From positions 7,585,001 through 7,649,000 of the forward strand of contig NZ_CP121634.1 of assembly GCF_029714945.1 (NCBI RefSeq): a DNA stretch of 64,000 nt, read 5' to 3'. Positions within the stretch are counted from its first letter, which is position 1; every line of letters begins with the position of its first letter. Below are positions 45,001-51,102 of the stretch, one piece after another. Below the pieces are notes generated by a model that was not told the DNA's origin, searched no databases, and was given only the letters and a program-made list of their open reading frames with translations. The translations under genes and the position numbers were made by a program. This DNA is from Bradyrhizobium sp. CIAT3101 (GTDB taxonomy: Bacteria > Pseudomonadota > Alphaproteobacteria > Rhizobiales > Xanthobacteraceae).

Positions 45001-45489
45001 GGGATCGTGGGTCCGTTCGAAAACACGGTGATCGTCCGCAGCCGAATCACGCCGGATCTGTCGTTCACGCAGGCCTTGGGCCGGGTGCGCCACGGCGTGC
45101 TGGAGGCGCATGCCCGGCAGGAGCTGCCGTTCAACATTCTGGCCGACCACTTGGAGCAGGAGCGCGTCGATCCGGCATCGCTGCTCCAGGTCTATTTCAC
45201 TCTGCAAAATCCGCTGCGCCAGCCGCTCGACCTGCCCAATGTCGCGGTGCGATCGATCGGAAACGTCGCGCGCGAGGGGCAGCCGGTGCTGCCGGTCGAC
45301 CAGACCTGGCTATCGCTGATGCTCAAGGAGCGCCCGACCGGGATCACAGGTTCGTGCAATTATAAAGACGACTTGCTCGACGGCGCGATGGTCGGCGCGT
45401 GGATGGAGGATCTCGTCGCGCTGCTGGCGGCGGCCGTGGTCCAGCCCAATACGCCGCTCGACCGATTGCTCCATCGCCGGGCGGCATGA
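39049..45489 (+). CDS. nonribosomal peptide synthetase, A-T-C-A-T-C, no thioesterase
   Basis: A 2146-residue two-module synthetase. Module 1: an acyl-CoA-ligase-like A domain (about 20-500; LLTSGTAARPKMVP near 186, ETYGMTEAASQ near 326, GWFRTGDLGY) and a carrier domain (GADSLAV, Ser about 569). C1 (about 612-1060) has intact IHHLVTDGWS. Module 2: a canonical A domain (about 1075-1565; YTSGSSGAPKGV, NAYGASECSDD, YRTGDLARR) and a carrier (LGGHSLLAG, Ser about 1638). A terminal C2 domain (about 1690-2140) has intact LHHAIADGWS. No TE, reductase or epimerase is present. The product is probably an N-acyl amino acid or amide released by C2 (inference). ATG 39049 has AAAAGGGA directly before it; TTG 39055 is better spaced and remains possible. 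Confidence 0.95.
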   Translation: MALSAIASGAGGGSASAGAETDTFAHIGGLLAFYARTIPAAPALLAPGRPPLTYGALGAGIAHLVQTLRGLGMAPGDRIAVALPRGADSALALIAVASSCACVPVNPDLTADELQRYFSELKLTALVTRADMNSPSRDVARALDIAMIDFVPGPEADLGGCEFIGPMIGPASASGLARAEDDAFILLTSGTAARPKMVPLTHRNVCLSAQNAGRVLSLTSQDRLLNALPLFHAHGLISGLLTALAAGSSVIATGGFDAPSFFGWMRDLQPTWYTAVPTIHRALLTAAEANPERARASSLRVIRSASSSLAPAILNGLETMFGVPVLETYGMTEAASQIAANPFELRKIGSVGRAAGPEIAIMDETGRALASGERGEIMLRGANMSRGYYNDDAATQAAFRDGWFRTGDLGYLDADGYLFIVGRIKDVINRGGQKVSPLEVEEVLLAHPAVLEAGVFAVPHAKLGENVAAVVVLRDNSEATSDQLRQFARKRLAAYKVPSLIRSVTALPKGASGKVKRNALAELISPSHDDDETQLPRNDLETRLAEIWANLLELPRLGVDQDVFALGADSLAVTQMRSRLRERFNVDFSFEDIFDCATVGALAARLETTAHRDTMLPAWRPEMSEGDAPLSFQQQRMYVLSRLDPTHYNYNVVEVALLKGQVDIAALQASLAAICARHEALRSVFVEREGEPAQRALEAAPQFERIKLRPCPPHRRLAVVRREALKLAQYPFDLAFEPPLKVTLLSFDKSSHALVVNIHHLVTDGWSQRLFWEALAAGYSVARKEDATTLLPSPGFQYRDFARWQQSWAQTPAAKDQLDYWRSKLDGVTTLPLRTDRPRPDVWSGHGARHYFEFPKTLSADIRALSQDQGVTPFMTLLAVFQCLLFRHTGHEDVATGSLIANRNQIESERLIGLFANTLILRNDFGGDPTFGEMLRRVRQVTLDAYRNQDLPIEEVLRALQIARRSDGNPLFRIMFILQNASIEAASFAGLSTRRLEVDPKVARFDITLELVEAEGRFTGFFEYATDLFDALTIEGMADQFKTLLKAAIANPEQRISRLPLLTDADRRLLPTKGRPANFTTRGNVCERFERQAKKTPNTLAISDGRLSLSYRELARRSQAIARWLAREGIGAETVVALLADRGPDLLAAMIAMQRVGAAFLNLDPEQPPARLATILGSSCASVLLTGRAQSAMVDALLEPLVARIQVAEIEDAGALESTKPARAARRAAASLAYLIYTSGSSGAPKGVMIEQRGLSNHLASLIAELGLTRKDVIAQTAPQSFVISVWQFLAAPMVGARVHVCGNSVAQDPILLAREIEREGITVLEIVPSLLRVILERLDEAPMARAFAKLRLLISTGEPLPVELCRAWFARCPKVPLINAYGASECSDDVSLHRLTKAPATTTTNVPVGAPLPNTQLHVLDANLEPQPIGVVGELCIGGAGVGRGYVNDPAQSRQRFIPDPFARQQGARLYRTGDLARRRADGTVECLGRADLQVKVRGYRIELKEIEAALGDHASVRAGIVEPRRDANGDIRLIAHVVARAGSQISASELRDFLKSRLPVHAIPSAFLFLDQVPLNAHGKLDRSALLAPAQQESAGTEATVPARRFTEKVLSDIWIDLLKVESISVTDNFFDLGGHSLLAGQAMARVARALGVSLPIKTIFEAPTIEELARRVDEAVATKPQKPAAGVPRLADRGPPTLSIAQDQMMRIEQSLPDLPLFNLPFAFHLEGPIDPRILAQAIDDIVRRHESLRTAFGWTGEEPVSRIVAPATLGPVLTVETIGDGRPHNNKRRKALEQKKIELLIAQETYAPVDAARAPLLRARLLRLHAEDHILLLTLHHAIADGWSIGVLFEELSNRYAALAGHPSPPLPKMPLAFSDVARWQRWWCGTEAARRQAADWTETLRGSAPLFDGEARPGASTGHHPLSLERELVARLTAYARQHNATLFMCLLTGLKALLLSRTGRTDIAVATAMANRAQPDTEGIVGPFENTVIVRSRITPDLSFTQALGRVRHGVLEAHARQELPFNILADHLEQERVDPASLLQVYFTLQNPLRQPLDLPNVAVRSIGNVAREGQPVLPVDQTWLSLMLKERPTGITGSCNYKDDLLDGAMVGAWMEDLVALLAAAVVQPNTPLDRLLHRRAA

Positions 45490-45500
45490 CCGGCTGTTGG

Positions 45501-45517
45501 CCCACGCCGAACGTGGG
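45501..45517 (+). terminator. weak hairpin after the NRPS gene
   Basis: CCCACG (45501-45506), a five-base CCGAA loop and CGTGGG (45512-45517) lie 11 bases after the NRPS stop and are followed by TTC. The stem is short and lacks a T run, so it may only attenuate transcription before the small gene at 45634. Confidence 0.3.
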
Positions 45518-45633
45518 TTCACTCGCCAAAGCTGTGAATGATCAAGTTGCATCTTGATTCTTTGGCGCTTGCCGCGCAAGATTATTCTCGCGTTTTGATT
45601 TGGACGATTATTTTCAACCGGGGGAGTGCCATT

Positions 45634-45801
45634 ATGGGTTTCATCAAATTTACCAAGGGTACCTCACTGAGCGACAAGGACCGCAAGGCCCTGCAAAAGC
45701 TTCTGACCGCTGAGAGGAAGAAGCTCCAGTCCGCGCTGAAGGACGTCGATGCCAGCCTTGCGACGCTGGGCGGGGCGAAGAAGTCCAAGAAGAAAAAGTA
45801 A
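45634..45801 (+). CDS. small basic protein (55 aa), unknown
   Basis: A 55-residue protein starting MGFIKFTKGTSLSDKDRKAL and ending in a lysine run (AKKSKKKK). The ATG is preceded by GGGGGAGTGCCATT, a very strong ribosome binding site, which supports a real gene. The middle is one amphipathic helix (ALQKLLTAERKKLQSALKDV). It is not an MbtH-like protein, which might have been expected beside an NRPS, as the NPFDD-type motif is missing. A nucleic-acid- or membrane-associated role is possible from the charge. It lies 144 bases after the NRPS and 228 before the phosphopantetheinyl transferase on the same strand. Confidence 0.72.
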   Translation: MGFIKFTKGTSLSDKDRKALQKLLTAERKKLQSALKDVDASLATLGGAKKSKKKK

Positions 45802-46029
45802 GACTCGTCGGCCGGGACGCCGCACGAATCTTCAATTTCATTTCCAATTTTTGGCCGCTCGCCTGTCGAGTTGGGGTCTCGCACAAGCTTGCGCCTGTAA
45901 ACCGGCCAGCAATCGACAAGAATTTGCCTGGGTGGACCGCTAGAAGCGGTCTGCGCAGTTGCTTCCTGCTCGGTTGATTCTTCGGTCAGGGCCGGATTTG
46001 GCCTCCGCCTGACACTATGGGCCCAATTG

Positions 46030-46761
46030 ATGGCAGACGACGAAATCGAACTGTTTGTCGGACTGATCGAGAGCATCGACACGCCGGGCGCGGTTGCAGC
46101 GTGCCGGCGGCTGCTCTCGGTCGACGAACGGATCCGCGCCGACCGCTTCATGTTCGAGCGGCATCAGCGGCAATACATCTTCGCGCACGCGATGTTGCGC
46201 ATGGCGCTCTCGCACGCGGCCCCCGAGGTCGAACCAACCGACTGGTCGTTTTCGACCGGCCGTTACGGGCGGCCCTTTGTCGCGGCGCCTGCGACTTCGA
46301 CGGCCCTGCATTTCAGCCTGTCCCATGCCGACGGCTGCGTGGCTTGCGTCGTGTCGAAGCACGAGACCGTCGGCGTCGACGTCGAGACGGTGTCGCGGCG
46401 CGTCGCGCCGCTCTCCACCGCGCTTCGCTTCTTTGCGCCGGAAGAGGTCGAGACGCTGCGCACCCTGCCGGAGCCGGCCGCGATCGAGCGCTTCTTCGAC
46501 TATTGGACGCTGAAGGAAGCTTATCTGAAAGCCAGGGGTTTTGGACTCAATTTGCCGCTCGACGCGTTCGCGATGCAGGTGTCGCGGGAGGCGATCGAGA
46601 TCAGCTTCAAGCCCGATATCTCCGACGATCCCGCAGGCTGGCGCTTCTCTCTGTGCTCGCCCTCGCCCTCGCATCGCCTGGCGATTGCCGACGGATCGCG
46701 CGCGGCCGGCGGCCTTCGCATCACCCGCAACGCCTGGCCGCTCCAGGAAGCGGCGGAATAA
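46030..46761 (+). CDS. 4'-phosphopantetheinyl transferase, Sfp type
   Basis: A 243-residue enzyme that transfers phosphopantetheine from CoA to carrier-protein serines. The two-half Sfp fold shows FSFSTGRYGRPFV, LHFSLSHADGCVACVVS (P2-like), VGVDVE (about 114-119, metal-binding Asp/Glu) and DYWTLKEAYLKARG (about 155-168, WxxKEAxxK). LSVDERIRADRF near the N-terminus is also typical. It would activate the two carrier domains of the nearby synthetase. ATG 46030 directly follows a TTG; no strong ribosome binding site is seen. Its TAA shares a base with the ATG of the next gene, so the two are translationally coupled. Confidence 0.92.
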   Translation: MADDEIELFVGLIESIDTPGAVAACRRLLSVDERIRADRFMFERHQRQYIFAHAMLRMALSHAAPEVEPTDWSFSTGRYGRPFVAAPATSTALHFSLSHADGCVACVVSKHETVGVDVETVSRRVAPLSTALRFFAPEEVETLRTLPEPAAIERFFDYWTLKEAYLKARGFGLNLPLDAFAMQVSREAIEISFKPDISDDPAGWRFSLCSPSPSHRLAIADGSRAAGGLRITRNAWPLQEAAE

Positions 46762-47738
46762 TGCCGGCGCGGCTGCGCGTCTTTCCCGCGATTTCGCGCA
46801 ACCGCGATCCCCAAAAATATGTCGGCGAGTTGATGCGGGTGGCCGAGTTCGCCGACCGCAATGGCTTTGAAGGCATCCTGCTGTTCGAGGGCAATGACGT
46901 CTTCGTCGAGCCCTGGGCCATGGCCCAGCACATCCTGGCCGCGACCACGCGATCTTCGCCGCTGATCGCGGTCAATCCGGTCTACATGCACCCGTTCACG
47001 GCGGCGAAGTTCGTGTCGTCCTTTGCGCAGCTCTACGGCCGCAAGATCTATCTCAACATGATCACGGGCACCGCGATCAGCGATTTGCAGGGGTTGGGCG
47101 ACGAGCAGTCGCATGCCGACCGCTACGTCCGGCTCGGCGAGTTCGTCGCGCTGATGCGCCAGTTGCTCGTGAGCCCACGCCCGGTCAATGTCGATGGCCG
47201 ATTCTATCGTGCCAGCAATTTGCAATTGCGCCCGCGCCTGCCGGCCGAGCTGATGCCGGAATTCTTGATCGCGGGGCAATCGGATGCGGCACAGCGCGTT
47301 GCCGCGGAGACCGGCTGCATCAAGATGCAGATGCTGCCGCCCGACCTCGATCACGGTCTCAACGCCCCCGGCATGAATTTCGGCATCTTCGCGCGCGACA
47401 GCAGAGAGGAAGCGCGGCAGGCGGCGAAGGCCCGCTTCCGCGACAACCCTGATGACCGCGAGCTGCTCGCGCTCACGGTGGAGAACTCCGATTCCGTGTG
47501 GAAGCGGCGCTTGTATGAGGGCCAGAACGGCGAGCTCCAGGACAACGGCTATTGGCTGCTGCCCTACCTCACCTTCCAGGCCGACTGCCCCTATCTCGTC
47601 GGCAGCTATGCCGAGATCGGCGTGAAGCTGAAGGAATTTGCCGCAAAGGGCCTGACCACGATCATGCTCGACACGGTCGCGGACGAGACCGAGATGCAGC
47701 ACGTCTGCAAGGCGCTCAGCGCAAGTGGATTGTTCTAG
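46761..47738 (+). CDS. LLM-class flavin-dependent monooxygenase (SsuD-like)
   Basis: A 325-residue bacterial-luciferase-like TIM-barrel protein. Marks: AEFADRNGFEGILLFEGND, WAMAQHILAATTRSSPLIAV, KIYLNMITGTAISDLQGLGD and ADRYVRLGEFVALMRQLL, close to the alkanesulfonate monooxygenase pattern (NLVTGG-like loop, H-x-x-R-Y). It would use FMNH2 and O2, with a separate reductase that is not visible here. Starting on the last base of the PPTase stop, it may be a tailoring enzyme for the NRPS product. Alternatively it may be a desulfonation enzyme linked to the convergent transporter. Its stop codon overlaps the stop of the convergent ATPase gene (CTAG). Confidence 0.88.
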   Translation: MPARLRVFPAISRNRDPQKYVGELMRVAEFADRNGFEGILLFEGNDVFVEPWAMAQHILAATTRSSPLIAVNPVYMHPFTAAKFVSSFAQLYGRKIYLNMITGTAISDLQGLGDEQSHADRYVRLGEFVALMRQLLVSPRPVNVDGRFYRASNLQLRPRLPAELMPEFLIAGQSDAAQRVAAETGCIKMQMLPPDLDHGLNAPGMNFGIFARDSREEARQAAKARFRDNPDDRELLALTVENSDSVWKRRLYEGQNGELQDNGYWLLPYLTFQADCPYLVGSYAEIGVKLKEFAAKGLTTIMLDTVADETEMQHVCKALSASGLF

Positions 47739-48574
47739 CTCGGCACGCCGAGCGGGCTCAGTCGCGCCAGTGGCTCGCGGCCTTCCGGCCGCCGCAGAAG
47801 CTGCATGACATGACGCTTCAGCCGAACGAACTCGGGTTCGGTGACGAGATCCTGGCTTCGCGGCCGCGCAAACGGCAGCACGATATCCTCGATCACCCGG
47901 CCTGGTCTTGCACTCATCACGACGATGCGGTCGGCAAGGAACAGTGCCTCGTCGATGTCGTGGGTGACGAACACCGTGGTCGTCGGGATCTTGCCCCAGA
48001 TTTCGAGCAGGACCTCCTGCATCATGCCGCGCGTCTGCGCGTCGAGCGCGCTGAAGGGCTCGTCCATCAGCAGCACCCGCGGCTGGTTGATAAGAACCCG
48101 CGCGATCTCGACGCGCTGCTGCATGCCCCCCGACAGCTGCGCCGGATAAAACGCCTCGAAGCCGGATAGGCCGACAAGATCCAGGATCGCATCCGCCGCG
48201 CGGTCGCGCTCGGCGCGGGCGATGCCGCGCATCTTCGGGCCGAAGGCCACGTTGTCCCGCACCCGTTTCCACGGAAACAATGTGTGCTGCTGAAACACCA
48301 TGCCGCGGTCCGGGCTCGGTCCCACGACCTTCTGTCCGTCGACTGTGAGCCGGCCCGCCGTGATCGGCAGATGTCCGGCCAGCGCACCCAGCAGCGTGGA
48401 CTTGCCGCAGCCGGACGGGCCGAGAATGCAGACGAGTTCACCCGGCGAGACCGAGACATCGAGCCCGCTCACCGCCTCGAACGCATCGCTCCCCACTCCG
48501 AGCGAAATCGAGACATCGGCGAAGTCGATACGGCCGACGTTTTGCGTGCCGATATCCGCGACCCGAATGTTCAT
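47735..48574 (-). CDS. ABC transporter ATPase, nitrate/sulfonate/taurine (SsuB/TauB/NrtD) type
   Basis: A 279-residue ATPase. Walker A is CILGPSGCGKSTLLGALAGH (about 49-68), followed by the Q-loop MVFQQHTLFPWKRVRDNV, signature LSGGMQQRVEIARVL, Walker B VLLMDEPFSALDAQTR and the H-loop VFVTHDIDEALFLADR, all intact. The FPWKRVRDNV and THDIDEALFLADRIVVMSARPG phrases place it in the TauB/SsuB/NrtD group. It overlaps the permease gene by ATGA. The order receptor-permease-ATPase is standard. Confidence 0.93.
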   Translation of the reverse strand: MNIRVADIGTQNVGRIDFADVSISLGVGSDAFEAVSGLDVSVSPGELVCILGPSGCGKSTLLGALAGHLPITAGRLTVDGQKVVGPSPDRGMVFQQHTLFPWKRVRDNVAFGPKMRGIARAERDRAADAILDLVGLSGFEAFYPAQLSGGMQQRVEIARVLINQPRVLLMDEPFSALDAQTRGMMQEVLLEIWGKIPTTTVFVTHDIDEALFLADRIVVMSARPGRVIEDIVLPFARPRSQDLVTEPEFVRLKRHVMQLLRRPEGREPLARLSPLGVPS

Positions 48575-49371
48575 CGCGCCACCTTCGGACTGCGCCAGGG
48601 CATCGCGAGCCGTCCGGCCGTCGTCAACAGCCAGCTGGAGCCCATCCCGAGCAAGCCGATGATCAGCATGCCCACGATGATGTCGGCATAATTCTGGAGC
48701 GTGTAGGCCTCCCAGGTGTAATAGCCGATGCCGAACTGGCCCGAGATCATCTCGGCGGTGACAAGGCAGAACCACGAGGTGCCCATCCCGATCGCAAGCC
48801 CGGTGACGATGCTGGGCGCGGCATCCGGCAGCACCACCTCCTTCAGGATTGCCAACTCTCCCGCGCCCAGGCTGCGCGCGGACGCGACCAGCCGGCGGTC
48901 GACATTGGCAACACCGTGGACAGTGTTGAGCACGATCGGAAACAGGGCGCCGATAAAGGTGATGTAGATCATCGAGAGTTCGGAGGACGGAAAGATCAGG
49001 ATCGACAGCGGTATCCACGCCACCGCCGGAATCGGCCGCAGCAATTCCAGCGGCGGCAGCAGGAGGTCACTCGCGGCGCGCGACCGGCCGATCGCAAAGC
49101 CGAGGATCACGCCAATCACCACCGCCGCCCCGTAGCCCGCGAACACACGCCCGAGGCTGCTGGTGATGTGCGCCGCCAGCTTCGGCGAACGAGACAGCGC
49201 GGCAGCGGATTCGACCACCTCGACCGGCGGCGGCACGTTGCGGAAGGTGACGATCCCCAGATTGAGATGCGTCACCGATGCGGCCTGCCACAGCGCGATG
49301 CAGGCCAGGATGGAAAGGCCGCGGACCACCCATCGGATGCCCGCAGACCGCGTCCGCGAAGCGATCGCCAT
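48571..49371 (-). CDS. ABC transporter permease, SsuC/TauC/NrtB type
   Basis: A 266-residue inner-membrane permease with about six spans. The cytoplasmic EAA loop reads ASARSLGAGELAILKEVVLP. PLELLRPIPAVAWIPLSILI and ISGQFGIGYYTWEAYTLQNY are typical of the BPD_transp_1 family in nitrate/sulfonate systems. The start at 49371 lies five bases after the receptor stop. Substrate: an oxyanion, sulfonate or small aromatic/pyrimidine-type compound by family; not resolved. Confidence 0.92.
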   Translation of the reverse strand: MAIASRTRSAGIRWVVRGLSILACIALWQAASVTHLNLGIVTFRNVPPPVEVVESAAALSRSPKLAAHITSSLGRVFAGYGAAVVIGVILGFAIGRSRAASDLLLPPLELLRPIPAVAWIPLSILIFPSSELSMIYITFIGALFPIVLNTVHGVANVDRRLVASARSLGAGELAILKEVVLPDAAPSIVTGLAIGMGTSWFCLVTAEMISGQFGIGYYTWEAYTLQNYADIIVGMLIIGLLGMGSSWLLTTAGRLAMPWRSPKVAR

Positions 49372-49375
49372 GGTC

Positions 49376-50797
49376 TTACCGGCTCGCGCCGAGGGATTCG
49401 CGCGCAGCGGCGAAATCGAGCACCGTCCCGCCATGCTGCTTCGACCAGCGCTCGGCCCCGTCCTTGAGCAGGAACGCACTCAGCTCACCGCTTTGGGATC
49501 GCACGAACCACGCCTGGTTTGCGAACAGCTTGATGCCGCTTTCGCGATCCTGTGCATAGACGACGCGGATGGCCTTGCCGTCCTTCTCGAGTCCGGCGAG
49601 CGCCTTCAGCGCGTTCTCGGGCGAGGCGTAGTGGCGCACGCGCGGCTCATCCTTGACCCAGATCTGTGCGACGCGGCTGAAGTCGCTGATCTCGGTGCCC
49701 GTCGCCGCGTCCTTGGCGCGAAGCGGAAGCTGCGCATAATTTTTCAACCCGGCGTCGTAATCGCGGCCGGCCTGCGCGGCCGCAACGCGAATGTACTTGT
49801 CGGTAACGAACTGGTTGATATCGAGATCGCTGTCCGCGCGCTTGAGCAGCTTCAACGTCTTGATCGAGGTCGCAACGGCCTGGCGATATTCCGGCTTCCA
49901 GGTGATGTCGCGGGTCTGAAGCCCGAGCGGTCCGTGAAAGAGATAATCGACCTCGGCCTCGATGCCGGTCACCTTCGCGATCAATTCGCTGTATTTCTCC
50001 GGCTCCTCCGCGATCAGGCGATCCGCCTCGATTGCCGCGCGCAAATAGGCGATGACGATCTCCGGATATTTCTCGGCATATTCGGCGTCGACCAGTGAAC
50101 CATGGAACGTCGGGGCGTTGGCCTGCGCGCCGTCAAAGATCTTGCGCGCGAAGCCGCGCCAGGGAAACAGCTCGGCGAACGGAACGAAGTCGGCATGCGC
50201 CTCGATCTTGTTGGCCTGCAAGGCCGGGCCGGCAACTTCCGGCGCCTGCGTGATGATGTTGACGTCGGTCTCGGGATTCCAGCCCTTGGCCTCGATGGCG
50301 CGGAGCAGCATGCCGTGCGAGGTCGAGGCAAAGGGAACGGAGATGGTTTTGCCCTTGAGCTCGTCGAGCGACTGCACCGGCGAACTCGACGGCACCACGA
50401 TGCCGTTGCCGCTGCCCTTGGTGCTGCCGGACAGCACGCTGATGAAGAGGCTGCGACGCCCTGCCTTCTGGAACGCGACGCCATTCAGCGAGCCCGGAAA
50501 ATCCGCCATCGCGCCGAAATCGAGCTTGCCGGCGACCATCTCGTTGGTGAGCGGCGCGCCGCTGGTAAAGTTCTTCCACTGGATGTCGTAGGTCACATCC
50601 TTGTACTTGCCGTCATGGGGCAGGAATTTTTCCAGCAGCTTGAGCTCGCGGATGAGCAGCCCGCCGGTCGCGCAATTGATGGTCGTATCCTGCGTCCCGA
50701 CCGCAACCCGGATCGTCTCCGCCTGCGACGGTCCGAACATCGCGACGGTCATGACCATGACGGCCACACTGAGTCTCAAAGAGCTGAAATCGATCAT
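49376..50797 (-). CDS. ABC substrate-binding protein (NMT1/SsuA-like) fused to a NosL-like domain
   Basis: A 473-residue periplasmic protein; signal near 1-27 (VAVMVMTVAMFGPSQA). The N-terminal part (about 28-330) is an SsuA/TauA/NMT1 receptor: IRVAVGTQDTTINCATGGLL, FTSGAPLTNEMVAGKLDFGA, MADFPGSLN, LDELKGKTISVPFASTSHGM. The C-terminal part (about 365-473) follows the NosL pattern: VAQIWVKDEPRVRHYASPEN, RVVYAQDRESGIKLFANQAW then FV, and ERWSKQHGGTVLDF. NosL is a copper-delivery lipoprotein of nitrous oxide reductase maturation. Here its CxM copper ligands are absent. SsuA-like receptors normally end before such a domain. The start follows GAGGACAGTTCG. Confidence 0.85.
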   Translation of the reverse strand: MIDFSSLRLSVAVMVMTVAMFGPSQAETIRVAVGTQDTTINCATGGLLIRELKLLEKFLPHDGKYKDVTYDIQWKNFTSGAPLTNEMVAGKLDFGAMADFPGSLNGVAFQKAGRRSLFISVLSGSTKGSGNGIVVPSSSPVQSLDELKGKTISVPFASTSHGMLLRAIEAKGWNPETDVNIITQAPEVAGPALQANKIEAHADFVPFAELFPWRGFARKIFDGAQANAPTFHGSLVDAEYAEKYPEIVIAYLRAAIEADRLIAEEPEKYSELIAKVTGIEAEVDYLFHGPLGLQTRDITWKPEYRQAVATSIKTLKLLKRADSDLDINQFVTDKYIRVAAAQAGRDYDAGLKNYAQLPLRAKDAATGTEISDFSRVAQIWVKDEPRVRHYASPENALKALAGLEKDGKAIRVVYAQDRESGIKLFANQAWFVRSQSGELSAFLLKDGAERWSKQHGGTVLDFAAARESLGASR

Positions 50798-51102
50798 CGA
50801 ACTGTCCTCGGCAGGCCGGTCGCGTACCGGCAGCAACGCTGGTCGGCACTATCGAAGGCGCAACACAACCCTTGAAGCAATTACTTGCATCGCCACCGAG
50901 GGGCGCGCCCGCGTCATGATTCCGTCGCGCGACGACGCAAAGAATTTTCTCAGGACGATGCGATCGGCAGAGAAATCGTTTCGCCTCCGCTCGGCGCACA
51001 TATCAAGCTTTGCTAAGTGATCTGGAACGATCGCAAAGAGATGGACATCGTACCATTGCCGCTCTTACCTAGTCGCAAGACTTCGTCGAGCTCAGGATTG
51101 CG
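50798..51102. other. divergent promoter region without a recognised gene
   Basis: The 305 bases between the receptor start and the Crp/Fnr start hold no convincing frame. I looked for a TTGAT-N4-ATCAA-type Fnr site and a Crp-type TGTGA-N6-TCACA palindrome and found neither. It must hold the promoters of the transporter operon and the regulator. Confidence 0.4.

Noticed and set aside
45634..45801. MbtH-like protein for the NRPS
   Set aside because: The sequence lacks the MbtH signature (NPFDD and the conserved tryptophans) and is a Lys-rich helix instead.
46030..46761. Holo-ACP synthase (AcpS) for the PPTase
   Set aside because: At 243 residues with a duplicated fold it matches the Sfp group, not the ~120-residue AcpS.
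46521..48272. 583-residue minus-strand frame across the LLM and ATPase genes
   Set aside because: Shadow frame; the real ATPase is in another minus-strand frame with complete ABC motifs, and the LLM gene is on the plus strand.
50798..51102. Fnr or Crp binding site before the Crp/Fnr gene
   Set aside because: No palindrome close to TTGAT-N4-ATCAA or TGTGA-N6-TCACA was found by eye.
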